DNA of 64,000 nucleotides from Winogradskyella eckloniae. Lineage in GTDB: Bacteria; Bacteroidota; Bacteroidia; Flavobacteriales; Flavobacteriaceae. The translations under genes and the position numbers were made by a program. The DNA lies in NCBI RefSeq assembly GCF_013249045.1, contig NZ_JABRWP010000005.1, positions 186,001 through 250,000 on the forward strand, written 5' to 3'. Below the pieces are notes generated by a model. The model saw only the letters and a list, made by a program, of their open reading frames with translations, made no database searches and was not told the origin of the DNA. Below are positions 36,095-43,682 of the stretch, in pieces. Each line of letters begins with the position of its first letter. Positions within the stretch are counted from its first letter, which is position 1.

Positions 36095-36113
36095 CTAGAG
36101 GTATTAACTCTAG
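36095..36113 (-). terminator. Terminator of the DUF1328 gene
   Basis: A 6-bp stem (CTAGAG / CTCTAG) with a seven-base loop, extended after one mismatch; a run of A to its left gives a U-run on the reverse strand. Confidence 0.65.
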
Positions 36114-36139
36114 ACTTGTTTTATTTATGGGTTAACTAT

Positions 36140-36301
36140 TTATTTCTTAACGATTCCTTTTAATAAAGAAAGTACAAATAGTACTAAAAATATAAAGAAG
36201 ATAATTTTAGCAATTCCTGCTGCTGCTCCTGCAATGCCTCCGAAGCCTAATACAGCTGCTATGATTGCTATTATAATGAATGTGATCGTCCAACGTAACA
36301 T
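36140..36301 (-). CDS. DUF1328 small membrane protein
   Basis: Only 53 residues: it starts [19 protein letters not shown], followed by a small-residue-rich [17 protein letters not shown] segment and a hydrophobic helix ending LLKGIVKK. This is the standard DUF1328 pattern, a tiny two-helix membrane protein often induced in general stress. It is followed by its own terminator. Tandem GCGTTA elements lie upstream. It is the first of several stress-type small genes between 36.1 and 39.3 kb. Confidence 0.92.
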   Translation of the reverse strand: MLRWTITFIIIAIIAAVLGFGGIAGAAAGIAKIIFFIFLVLFVLSLLKGIVKK

Positions 36302-36434
36302 ATTTTTGATTTTTTAAATTTATACCAGAAATTAGCCTATCTAATGTCTTAGTATAAAAATACGAAGGCTAATGATGACACCTTAACGCAAATGATGAGA
36401 TGACTAACGCATTTAAAAACATTGTATAAAAAAA

Positions 36435-36454
36435 GTGCCAATAATACTTGACAC
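36435..36454 (-). terminator. Terminator of the PA2169-type gene
   Basis: A 7-bp stem with one mismatch (GTGCCAA / TTGACAC) and a TAATAC loop, with seven A to its left giving a U-run on the reverse strand. Confidence 0.6.
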
Positions 36455-36486
36455 CTTTCTAATTGCTAACGTTAGCCACTTTGTCA

Positions 36487-36936
36487 TTAATAAATATCTT
36501 CTAAGGCATTAATTTTAGCCAACCCATTATTAATTATAGATTTTTGAGATTGGAGTATAGATTTGGTACTCATCGGAAGACTTGTTTCGTTTAACAAATC
36601 CTCATATTCTTCAATTGCTGCCTTTTCTCCTCTAATAGCCTCATTTAGCATAGACTCTTCATCACTTGCTGAAAACACACTTTTAATATCCATCCATGCA
36701 CGATGAGTTGCACCTGCTAGACTTCCTCCTGTCTCTACATCTTGGTTAAAACTTCTAATTTCTTGCTTTAATTCTCTACCAAAGTTGAAACGCTCTTGAG
36801 CTTTATGCCTAAAGTATGTTTTTAAGACGTTGTGTTCAATATGGTCAGCCGCTTTCGTAAACCCTTTTTCAGCATCGTATGTTTTTTCTAATAAGTTATT
36901 TAGTTTTTTTCCAACTTGTTCTGTGTAAGTACTCAT
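36487..36936 (-). CDS. PA2169-family four-helix-bundle protein (DUF2383)
   Basis: A 149-residue ferritin-like protein when started at the ATG at 36936 (MSTYTEQVGKKLNNLLEKT), which matches the usual family start; a frame nine codons longer begins in an inverted repeat and is less likely. The YDAEKGFTKAADHI and HKAQERFNFGRELKQEI helices and the later GEKAAIEEYEDLL helix give the Glu and His positions typical of the fold. The family is associated with stress and possibly metal handling, but no enzyme activity is known. Neighbours are other stress proteins. Confidence 0.88.
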   Translation of the reverse strand: MSTYTEQVGKKLNNLLEKTYDAEKGFTKAADHIEHNVLKTYFRHKAQERFNFGRELKQEIRSFNQDVETGGSLAGATHRAWMDIKSVFSASDEESMLNEAIRGEKAAIEEYEDLLNETSLPMSTKSILQSQKSIINNGLAKINALEDIY

Positions 36937-37403
36937 TTTTTTATAGTTTAAAATTAATGGCACTATTTGATGAGATTCGTGCCATATTACATCTTTGTAT
37001 TTTTTGCCAACGCGCTAAATCTTCATTATTTTTAATTAGCTATTGACATGGTATTTTAATCGTTTAAAATTTAATTCTATTGATCATTCCTCTTAACTAT
37101 AGACCAACCGCTTACGTTCGGATTCTATCTTAAGAAATGAGAAAAATGACCTATTCAAATATAGATTAACAGCAGTTACAGACTTTGCTCATTAGATGTA
37201 ATGATTAACGGTATCCGAATAAAAAATAAATTTTCAAACCAAATTTCATTTATCTTTACATTAAAACAATCCACATTTTTTTATTTGTATTAAACGATGC
37301 GAAAGAAAATGTGTTTTTTAATAAACCGATTAAGTGTTTCTACGCTTTAAAAAACAGAAACTAGTGTCCAGTATATTTAACAACTAATGTTAGTAAATAA
37401 TTT
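36937..37403. other. Gene-free intergenic region upstream of the PA2169 and AraC genes
   Basis: A 467-base stretch between divergent genes. It holds a perfect 7-bp inverted repeat ATGGCAC / GTGCCAT (36957-36963 and 36979-36985) close to the PA2169-type start. Beyond that I find no open frame longer than about ten codons, no RNA-like fold and no clear TAnnTTTG box. The length suggests complex control of the two divergent genes. Confidence 0.6.
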
Positions 37404-38435
37404 ATGACAGAAATAGCTATTAGTGCCGAAAACACAAAAGACATTATAGAACAACTTCAAACTAATATTGGAGGAGAAATATTAGAACGTTGGGGAGAAT
37501 GTACCTTAGTTGTTGATAACAAAAAAGCGAATGGCACAGTGAAGGTCATCCCGTTTGATTGGGGTGTAAATCTTATGATTTATGATATTGTCTTTTTTAA
37601 CGACGTTGTTTTAAAAATAGAGGCTACAGAATTTAATCCTATTCGTTTTATTTACAATCTAAAAGGTGAATTTTTACATCGCTTTAGTATTCATAGCAGA
37701 GAAGCTTTGATAGAACAGTTTCAAACGTTAATTTTTACCAATAAAACGGATGGTATTAATTGTTTACATTTTAAAAAAAATGTAGCTATTGAAACTAATA
37801 TTATTCAAATAGTTAGGAAAGACTTTTTAAAGAAACGTACAACAAAGGTTTCTACATTAAATAAAAAACTACAAGAAGTATTTGTAGATACTGACCACGA
37901 CAATCGTTTTTATCATCATGGTTCGCTTAATTTAAAAATGGCAGACCATGTAAAAAAATTGCACAACATTAAAACAAAAGGGATGTTGCGTATTTTAAAA
38001 ATGGAAGCTAAAGTTTACGAGATTTTATCTTTGCACATACAGCAATACAATAGACAATCTCAAGGTGTAGAATTACCAACATCGTTAGTTAAAAGCGAAC
38101 TAAAACGAGTTAGAAAAATTGGTGAGCAAATATTAAAAAATCCTGCTAAATCGTATAATTTAGAAGATTTATCCATTGAATCTGGTTTGTCGCAAGCCAA
38201 GCTTCAAGATGGCTTTAAATTTTTATACACCAGAACTGTTACAGAATTTATAAGGCATGTAAGATTAGAATTAGCTAGAGATTTATTAAAAACTAGTGAT
38301 TTAAATATCTCACAAGTGGTTTATACTATTGGGTTTACTAGTAGAAGTTATTTTTCTAAAATCTTTAAAGACAAATATGGAATTTCACCAAATGAGTTTA
38401 GTAAACAAATTCCGTCTAAAGTTATGGTTAGCTAA
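37404..38435 (+). CDS. AraC-family transcriptional regulator
   Basis: A 343-residue protein whose last 100 residues are an AraC double helix-turn-helix (SYNLEDLSIESGLSQAKLQDGFKFLY, then LNISQVVYTIGFTSRSYFSKIFKDKYGISPNEF). The N-terminal 230 residues do not match a sensor domain I recognise, although such regulators recur in Bacteroidota. It lies within the stress-protein cluster and is a candidate regulator of those genes; this is inference from position. Confidence 0.9.
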   Translation: MTEIAISAENTKDIIEQLQTNIGGEILERWGECTLVVDNKKANGTVKVIPFDWGVNLMIYDIVFFNDVVLKIEATEFNPIRFIYNLKGEFLHRFSIHSREALIEQFQTLIFTNKTDGINCLHFKKNVAIETNIIQIVRKDFLKKRTTKVSTLNKKLQEVFVDTDHDNRFYHHGSLNLKMADHVKKLHNIKTKGMLRILKMEAKVYEILSLHIQQYNRQSQGVELPTSLVKSELKRVRKIGEQILKNPAKSYNLEDLSIESGLSQAKLQDGFKFLYTRTVTEFIRHVRLELARDLLKTSDLNISQVVYTIGFTSRSYFSKIFKDKYGISPNEFSKQIPSKVMVS

Positions 38436-38436
38436 A

Positions 38437-38643
38437 TTATCTTTTAAATAGCCATTTTTTAATTAAAGCAATAAGGCTGTATTTACCTGTTAATTTTAAA
38501 GCTGTACTCACCCAATTTAAGGGTTGTAAATCTTCCTTATATTCATTTTTTATAAGTTTTAACTCTTCCCAGGCAATATCGCGCTCTAGTTTATAACGTT
38601 TTAAATCGTTATTTATATCTTTAAATGATGTGTATGTCTTCAT
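38437..38643 (-). CDS. Small conserved protein of the YtxH/holin stress cassette
   Basis: A 68-residue basic protein with a helical N-terminus (INNDLKRYKLERDIAWEELKLIKNEYKEDL) and a short hydrophobic C-terminal segment. It may belong to the DUF6327 group found after YtxH and holin-like genes in Flavobacteriaceae, but I am not certain of the name. The third gene of a tight three-gene operon. Confidence 0.7.
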   Translation of the reverse strand: MKTYTSFKDINNDLKRYKLERDIAWEELKLIKNEYKEDLQPLNWVSTALKLTGKYSLIALIKKWLFKR

Positions 38644-38644
38644 G

Positions 38645-38992
38645 CTAATTGAAAAAATTTGGTCCTACCTTTTTTATAATTAAGCTATTAAATTTAGCTC
38701 TAAATAGGTATATTAATATTGCCATAGCTATATAAATGAGTCCCATAAGTAAAAAGCCTAATGAATGACTTTGAAGAAGCCTACTCAATTCCATTGCACC
38801 TGCAACAGACAAGAATACAAGGCCTGCAAATAAAAGACTACCAACAGCTAGTACCTTAGCCATTAAACTCAATGACAAGATTAACTGTTGAAAAATCTTT
38901 AATCTAAGATATTGGTGAGATGATTTAATATAGCGTTCACCAGCATTAGATGCTTTTTCTGTGGTTTGATTTATGTCTTCAAATACACTCAT
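38645..38992 (-). CDS. Phage-holin-like (DUF1469 / Holin_X) membrane protein
   Basis: A 115-residue protein with a charged amphipathic N-terminal half and two membrane helices (about 48-72 and 80-102), the pattern of the actinobacterial holin-X/DUF1469 family. Despite the name, such chromosomal genes are stress-associated, not phage lysis genes; no other phage gene is near. The ATG at 38992 is chosen over a TTG one codon earlier. It lies between the YtxH and 68-residue genes with gaps of one to three bases. Confidence 0.85.
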   Translation of the reverse strand: MSVFEDINQTTEKASNAGERYIKSSHQYLRLKIFQQLILSLSLMAKVLAVGSLLFAGLVFLSVAGAMELSRLLQSHSLGFLLMGLIYIAMAILIYLFRAKFNSLIIKKVGPNFFN

Positions 38993-38995
38993 CAA

Positions 38996-39328
38996 TTAGG
39001 CTTTTTTCTGTAAATTCTTATTCTTTGCTTTCAAATCTTTCAATTTAGCTTCAAGCGTTGTAATTACATCTTCAGCTTTATAACTGGCGTTAGATACTAT
39101 AGATTCTACTTGGTGATCTAAATTCTCTTTATGCGAAGAAATTGTGTTACCTAAAGAATCTCTAAGTTCCGTTGCTTTCTCTGCCATTAAATCTCTTTTT
39201 GAAGCAGCTTCGTCAGCAATTCTCTGTCTTGTTACACTTCCTTTATCTGGCGCAAATAAGATGCCTAATACTGCTCCTACTGCTGTTCCTGCAAATATTC
39301 CTAATACTGTATTTCCGTTATTACTCAT
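38996..39328 (-). CDS. YtxH domain protein
   Basis: A 110-residue protein with a glycine-rich hydrophobic N-terminus (VLGIFAGTAVGAVLGILFAPDKGSVTR), which is the YtxH signature, then a long, charged helix. Such proteins accumulate under general stress in many bacteria. It starts the three-gene operon, from a TAnnTTTG box at 39380-39387. Confidence 0.92.
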   Translation of the reverse strand: MSNNGNTVLGIFAGTAVGAVLGILFAPDKGSVTRQRIADEAASKRDLMAEKATELRDSLGNTISSHKENLDHQVESIVSNASYKAEDVITTLEAKLKDLKAKNKNLQKKA

Positions 39329-39379
39329 AATTGTTTTTTCGTTTTAATTATATTTTATATTCAGCGCTTTGCTGTGATA

Positions 39380-39387
39380 CAAAGGTA
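39380..39387 (-). promoter_or_regulatory. Promoter box (TACCTTTG) for the YtxH operon
   Basis: Exact TAnnTTTG match on the reverse strand, 52 bases before the YtxH ATG. Confidence 0.5.
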
Positions 39388-39501
39388 TGACCAACACTAA
39401 GTATAGCTTAACTCTTTAGATAGCGATGTTAGCTGTAATGCTATTTATTGTTAGCGTTAAACATTATAGCAATAGCATTAAAACATAAAATTGAATACAT
39501 T

Positions 39502-39509
39502 TAAATTTG
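39502..39509 (+). promoter_or_regulatory. Candidate -7 promoter box (TAAATTTG) for the aldehyde dehydrogenase
   Basis: Exact TAnnTTTG match ending 19 bases before the ATG at 39528. No -33 TTG at proper spacing. Confidence 0.4.
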
Positions 39510-39527
39510 CAATAGAAAAAATTGACT

Positions 39528-40892
39528 ATGACAACAGAAATCACAACATACAATCCCTATAAAGGAGACACACTTAAAACCTATACTTTAGATACTAAAG
39601 ACGTTTTAAATAACAAATTAGAATTGGCTGACAGTGCACAAAAAGATTGGAAAGTTTTAAAAATTTCTAAACGCATTAAATTATTACAAAATCTTGCGAA
39701 TGAAATGGATAAAAAGAAAGCTGAATTAAGTGAACTGATGACAAAGGAAATGGGTAAACCAATTCTAGAAAGTAAAGCAGAAATTGAAAAATGCACCTTA
39801 TTAATAGATTTCTATATTGTTAATTCTGACCAGTTTTTACAAGATGACATTATTGAAACGGAAGCGCACGAAAGCTTTATAAGTTACGACCCATTGGGTT
39901 GCATTTTGGCTGTTATGCCTTGGAATTACCCTTTTTGGCAAGTTTTTAGATTTGCCATACCAACCTTAACAGCAGGTAATGTTGGGCTATTGAAACATGC
40001 CTCTAACGTTACAGGTTGTGCTATTGCCATTGAAAATTTATTTATAGATGCCGGATTTCCAAAAGGTTGTTTTCAAACTCTCGTTACAGATCATGATGGT
40101 ATAGAAACTATTATAAAAAATGATATCGTTAAAGCCGTTTCATTAACTGGAAGTGAAAAAGCCGGAAGAAAAATAGCAGAATTGGCAGGTAAAAACCTTA
40201 AACCATCTCTGTTAGAGTTAGGCGGAAACAATGCTTGTATTGTTTTAAAAGATGCCGATTTAGAAAAACATATGGATACAATGGTTAAAGCAAGAATGCA
40301 AAACTCTGGTCAAAGTTGTATTGCTGCTAAACGATTTATAGTAGTTGAAGAAATATATGATGAATTTATTAAGCAATTTAAATCTAAAGTAGAAGACTTA
40401 AACTATGGCAATCCTACAGATGAAACTACTACTATGTCTTGTCTTGCGCGTGAAGATTTAGCTCAAATTTTAGAAGAACAGGTTAATAAATCTATAGACT
40501 TAGGTGCTAAAGTTTTAATGGGACATCAACGAGATGGCGCTTATTACCATCCTACGCTACTAACCAATGTTTCAGCAGAAATGCCTGTTTTTAAAGAAGA
40601 AACTTTTGGACCTGTAGCGGCAATCATTAAAGTAAAAGACGAAGATGAAGCTTATAATTGTGCCTCTCAATCAAGATTTGGTTTGGGAACAATGGTATTT
40701 ACATCTAATTATGAAGCAGCCTCTAAACGTATTTCAGAGATAGAAGATGGTGCTTTTTTTATTAATGAGATGGTAAAATCAGATCCAAGATTACCTTTTG
40801 GTGGCACTAAAATATCGGGCTACGGAAGAGAACTATCTAAAGAAGGTATGTTGGCATTTGTCAACAAAAAAACAATTTACATTAACAAATAA
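39528..40892 (+). CDS. NAD(P)-dependent succinate-semialdehyde / aldehyde dehydrogenase
   Basis: A 454-residue cytoplasmic aldehyde dehydrogenase; the ATG at 39528 is preferred over a TTG two codons earlier. Visible landmarks are VMPWNYPFWQVFRFAIP, the LTGSEKAGR cofactor loop, the catalytic Glu in LELGGN, and the nucleophile Cys in NSGQSCIAAKRF. The short N-terminus and LPFGGTKISGYGREL end fit the Sad/GabD-2-type succinate-semialdehyde dehydrogenases, which lack the extended N-terminal arm. Substrate assignment is by resemblance; another aldehyde is possible. Confidence 0.88.
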   Translation: MTTEITTYNPYKGDTLKTYTLDTKDVLNNKLELADSAQKDWKVLKISKRIKLLQNLANEMDKKKAELSELMTKEMGKPILESKAEIEKCTLLIDFYIVNSDQFLQDDIIETEAHESFISYDPLGCILAVMPWNYPFWQVFRFAIPTLTAGNVGLLKHASNVTGCAIAIENLFIDAGFPKGCFQTLVTDHDGIETIIKNDIVKAVSLTGSEKAGRKIAELAGKNLKPSLLELGGNNACIVLKDADLEKHMDTMVKARMQNSGQSCIAAKRFIVVEEIYDEFIKQFKSKVEDLNYGNPTDETTTMSCLAREDLAQILEEQVNKSIDLGAKVLMGHQRDGAYYHPTLLTNVSAEMPVFKEETFGPVAAIIKVKDEDEAYNCASQSRFGLGTMVFTSNYEAASKRISEIEDGAFFINEMVKSDPRLPFGGTKISGYGRELSKEGMLAFVNKKTIYINK

Positions 40893-40949
40893 GATTTTTT
40901 TTAAACGTTTTAAAGAAACGCTTTACTACAATTTTAATTTAATAAAAAA

Positions 40950-40969
40950 AGCTCAGCAAATGCTGAGCT
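40950..40969. terminator. Terminator between the dehydrogenase and tRNA-Pro
   Basis: A perfect stem (AGCTCAGCA / TGCTGAGCT) with a two-base loop, flanked by A7 and T7; serves the dehydrogenase and the converging tRNA. Confidence 0.9.
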
Positions 40970-40983
40970 TTTTTTATTAAAAA

Positions 40984-41060
40984 GTCGGGGTGGCAGGATT
41001 CGAACCTGCGGCCTCCACGTCCCAAACGTGGCGCGATAACCGGGCTACGCTACACCCCGA
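40984..41060 (-). tRNA. tRNA-Pro (anticodon TGG)
   Basis: A 77-base tRNA on the reverse strand with a 7-bp acceptor stem (TCGGGGT with ACCCCGA), D-arm, an anticodon stem of CCACG / CGTGG around loop TTTGGGA, anticodon TGG, and T-arm GCAGG-TTCGAAT-CCTGC. The 3' CCA is not encoded. It reads proline CCA and, by wobble, other CCN codons. Confidence 0.97.
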
Positions 41061-41164
41061 ATTTTGGTATCCCTTTTTTCGGACTGCAAATATAGAGTTT
41101 TTCTTTATAATCTAGCAACATTTAGTTAACTTTAAAATCTAATCTTATTTTTTATAAAATTTAC

Positions 41165-42265
41165 ATGAAATTAAGACACCTCATAATTAGTTTTACAGTA
41201 TGCACTACATTAGCTTGTGCCCAAGACAAGACGCCATTAAATACCGAAAACGGTTATGAAGTCATTGTGCCAGATTTAAATATTCCATGGGGTTTTACAT
41301 TTTTACCAGACAAATCACTTCTCATAACAGAAAAGTCAGGATCGCTAATTCACTTTAAAGACGAAAAAAAAACAATTATTTCTGGCTTACCCGAAATTTA
41401 TAATAGAGGTCAAGGCGGTTTACTAGATATCGCATTACATCCAGAATACAAAACAAATGGCTGGCTATATTTTACTTATGCATCAACCAAAGGAGAAAAC
41501 TCTGGAGGAAATACAGCCATTGCAAGAGCAAAACTAGAAAACGATAGCTTAACCCATTTAGAAGTACTATATAAAGCACTACCTAACACCACAAAAGGAC
41601 AGCATTTTGGATCTAGACTAGTGTTTGATGACAAAGGATTTTTATTCTTTTCCATTGGCGATCGTGGCAATAGAGACGAAAACCCACAAGATATCACAAA
41701 GGACTGTGGAAAAATATATAGACTTAATGCAGATGGCTCTATTCCAGAAGACAACCCATTTATTAATGATTACAACGCTAAAACAGCGATATATTCCTAC
41801 GGCCACAGAAACCCTCAAGGCATGACTATACATCCTGTTACCAAAGAAATATGGACAAACGAACATGGCCCTAAAGGTGGTGATGAAATCAATATCATTA
41901 AAAAAGGCGCTAACTATGGATGGCCAATAATCAGTTACGGTGTTAATTATAGTGGCACAAAATTTACCGAGATTACTCAAAAAGAAGGCATGGAACAACC
42001 CTTTCATTACTGGGACCCTTCTATTGCGCCAAGTGGCATGGCCTTTATTGACAGTGACGTATATGGCAATTGGAAAAACAACCTACTTATTGGTTCTCTA
42101 AAATTTCAATACTTAAATATGTGCACTATTGAAGATAATAAAGTCATAAAAGAAGAACGCCTTCTAGATGGTTTAGGTCGAGTAAGATGCGTTAAACAAG
42201 GACCTGATGATTACATTTATGTCGCTATAGAAAATTTAGGCATAGTAAAATTGATAAGAAAATGA
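41165..42265 (+). CDS. PQQ-dependent soluble sugar dehydrogenase (YliI/Asd-like)
   Basis: A 366-residue exported six-bladed beta-propeller. The N-terminus ends in TTLAC, so it may be a lipoprotein. Landmarks of the soluble glucose/aldose dehydrogenase family are VPDLNIPWGFTFLPDKSLLITEKSGSL, GGLLDIALHPEY, GDRGNRDENPQD, YGHRNPQGMTIHP and NEHGPKGGDEINII. These proteins oxidise aldose sugars using PQQ and calcium. The following gene overlaps and encodes a cytochrome c, the likely electron acceptor. Confidence 0.93.
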   Translation: MKLRHLIISFTVCTTLACAQDKTPLNTENGYEVIVPDLNIPWGFTFLPDKSLLITEKSGSLIHFKDEKKTIISGLPEIYNRGQGGLLDIALHPEYKTNGWLYFTYASTKGENSGGNTAIARAKLENDSLTHLEVLYKALPNTTKGQHFGSRLVFDDKGFLFFSIGDRGNRDENPQDITKDCGKIYRLNADGSIPEDNPFINDYNAKTAIYSYGHRNPQGMTIHPVTKEIWTNEHGPKGGDEINIIKKGANYGWPIISYGVNYSGTKFTEITQKEGMEQPFHYWDPSIAPSGMAFIDSDVYGNWKNNLLIGSLKFQYLNMCTIEDNKVIKEERLLDGLGRVRCVKQGPDDYIYVAIENLGIVKLIRK

Positions 42266-42690
42266 AAAACTACGCTTTAATATTAACACTACTATTTTTG
42301 TTAATCGCATGTCATTCAAAAGAAAAAAAACAGAATTACATTTCTGAAAATCAAGATCAATCTTCCCTTAAAGAAAGCATCAAGCGCGGCAGCGTTGTGT
42401 ACGATGATTTTTGTATTTCTTGCCATTTACCCAATGGCAAAGGTATCCCAAAAGTCTTCCCTCCTTTAGCAAATTCAGATTACCTAAAAAACAATCAAAT
42501 CAAAAGTATAAAAGCAATTAAATATGGTTTGACAGGAAAAATTACAGTAAACGGAACATCTTACAACGGAACAATGACCGCATTAGGACTGTCCGATGAA
42601 GAAGTCACTGATGTGACCAATTATATTAATAATAGTTGGGATAATAAGATTGACAACTTTGTTACATCTGAGAAAGTTTCCAAGTTATAA
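42262..42690 (+). CDS. Cytochrome c lipoprotein, partner of the sugar dehydrogenase
   Basis: A 142-residue lipoprotein (lipobox LIAC, Cys17) with a single haem-binding motif CISCH at residues 51-55 and a distal Met candidate in the NGTMTALGLSDEEVTDVTNYI block. The ATG overlaps the dehydrogenase stop by four bases. It most likely passes electrons from the PQQ enzyme to the respiratory chain. Confidence 0.92.
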   Translation: MKNYALILTLLFLLIACHSKEKKQNYISENQDQSSLKESIKRGSVVYDDFCISCHLPNGKGIPKVFPPLANSDYLKNNQIKSIKAIKYGLTGKITVNGTSYNGTMTALGLSDEEVTDVTNYINNSWDNKIDNFVTSEKVSKL

Positions 42691-42713
42691 CTATACTATA
42701 ATACTTAAATAAC

Positions 42714-42721
42714 TAAATTTG
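42714..42721 (+). promoter_or_regulatory. Promoter box (TAAATTTG) for the udk operon
   Basis: Exact TAnnTTTG match 30 bases before the udk ATG. Confidence 0.5.
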
Positions 42722-42750
42722 TAAAACTCAAACAAATTAAGATTAATCAT

Positions 42751-43356
42751 ATGCTTATAATAGGAATTGCAGGTGGAACAGGCTGTGGAAAAACCACAGT
42801 AGTCAATACAATTTTAAAAGAATTGCCAGAAGGCGAAGTTGGTGTTATCTCTCAAGATTCTTACTATAAGGATACAACTCATCTCAGTTTTGAAGAACGC
42901 GTAAAAATTAATTTTGACCATCCAAGATCTATTGATTTTGAATTGCTTGAACAACACTTAAAAGACCTAAAAAACGGCATATCAATTAACCAACCAGTAT
43001 ATTCATTTGTAAAACATAATAGAACTGGAGATATAATTGTGACTAAACCAAGAAAAGTAATGATCGTGGAAGGAATACTTATTCTTTCTCATCCCGAAAT
43101 TCGAAATCTTTTCGATATCAAAATATTTGTACATGCCGATTCAGATGAAAGATTAATTCGAAGGCTAAAACGAGACATTTCAGAGCGCGGAAGAGATATT
43201 GATGAAGTTTTACAACGCTACCAGAACACGTTAAAACCAATGCATCAGCAATTCATAGAACCAATGAAAGAGTATGCCGATATTATTATCCCAAACAACA
43301 AATACAATACAGTAGCTGTAGACATTGTAAAAACTATTATTAACGAACGTTTGTAA
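42751..43356 (+). CDS. udk: Uridine kinase
   Basis: A 201-residue P-loop kinase that phosphorylates uridine and cytidine for pyrimidine salvage. The Walker A loop is GGTGCGKT at residues 8-15. The QDSYYKD and FDHPRSIDFELL segments bind the nucleoside, and RLIRRLKRDISERGRD is the lid. It opens an operon that continues through ftsB/divIC and the mutase genes, overlapping the next start by one base. Confidence 0.96.
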   Translation: MLIIGIAGGTGCGKTTVVNTILKELPEGEVGVISQDSYYKDTTHLSFEERVKINFDHPRSIDFELLEQHLKDLKNGISINQPVYSFVKHNRTGDIIVTKPRKVMIVEGILILSHPEIRNLFDIKIFVHADSDERLIRRLKRDISERGRDIDEVLQRYQNTLKPMHQQFIEPMKEYADIIIPNNKYNTVAVDIVKTIINERL

Positions 43357-43682
43357 TGAATTTTTTTAAATCTAAATACCTAAAACCTTTTAAGAACATT
43401 TACGTAATCGTTCTAACTGTTTTTGTGGTTTGGATGCTGTTTTTTGATGCACATTCTTGGATTTTTCATCACGAATTGAATAAAGACATTGAAGAACTCG
43501 AATACCAAAAAGAACATTATAAAAACGAAATGGCTAAAGATGACAAAGCCATAAAAGAATTAAGTACTGAGGAAGGCATTGAACGAACTGCTCGAGAAAA
43601 TTACTACATGAAAAAGCCAAATGAAGATATTTATATAATTGAGTATGAAGACAGCTTAGTGAAACAACAACAAGATGAGTAA
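43356..43682 (+). CDS. Septum formation initiator (FtsB/DivIC-like)
   Basis: A 108-residue bitopic division protein: a short cytoplasmic start, a membrane helix at about residues 14-30, and an extracytoplasmic coiled coil (KDIEELEYQKEHYKNEMAKDD) ending in the conserved EGIERTARENYYMKKPNEDIYII block. It would bridge FtsL/FtsQ in the divisome. Its end overlaps the mutase small subunit start by eight bases. Confidence 0.92.
   Translation: MNFFKSKYLKPFKNIYVIVLTVFVVWMLFFDAHSWIFHHELNKDIEELEYQKEHYKNEMAKDDKAIKELSTEEGIERTARENYYMKKPNEDIYIIEYEDSLVKQQQDE

Noticed and set aside
36465-36476. GCTAACGTTAGC palindrome as an attachment site
   Set aside because: No integrase, tRNA end or second copy at element distance; an operator or chance is more likely.
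38645-38992. Holin-like gene as evidence for prophage
   Set aside because: No other phage gene is near and the neighbours are YtxH-type stress proteins.
41642-42007. A 121-codon antisense frame within the PQQ dehydrogenase gene
   Set aside because: It lies wholly opposite a strong family match, has no domain, and has no promoter or start context of its own.
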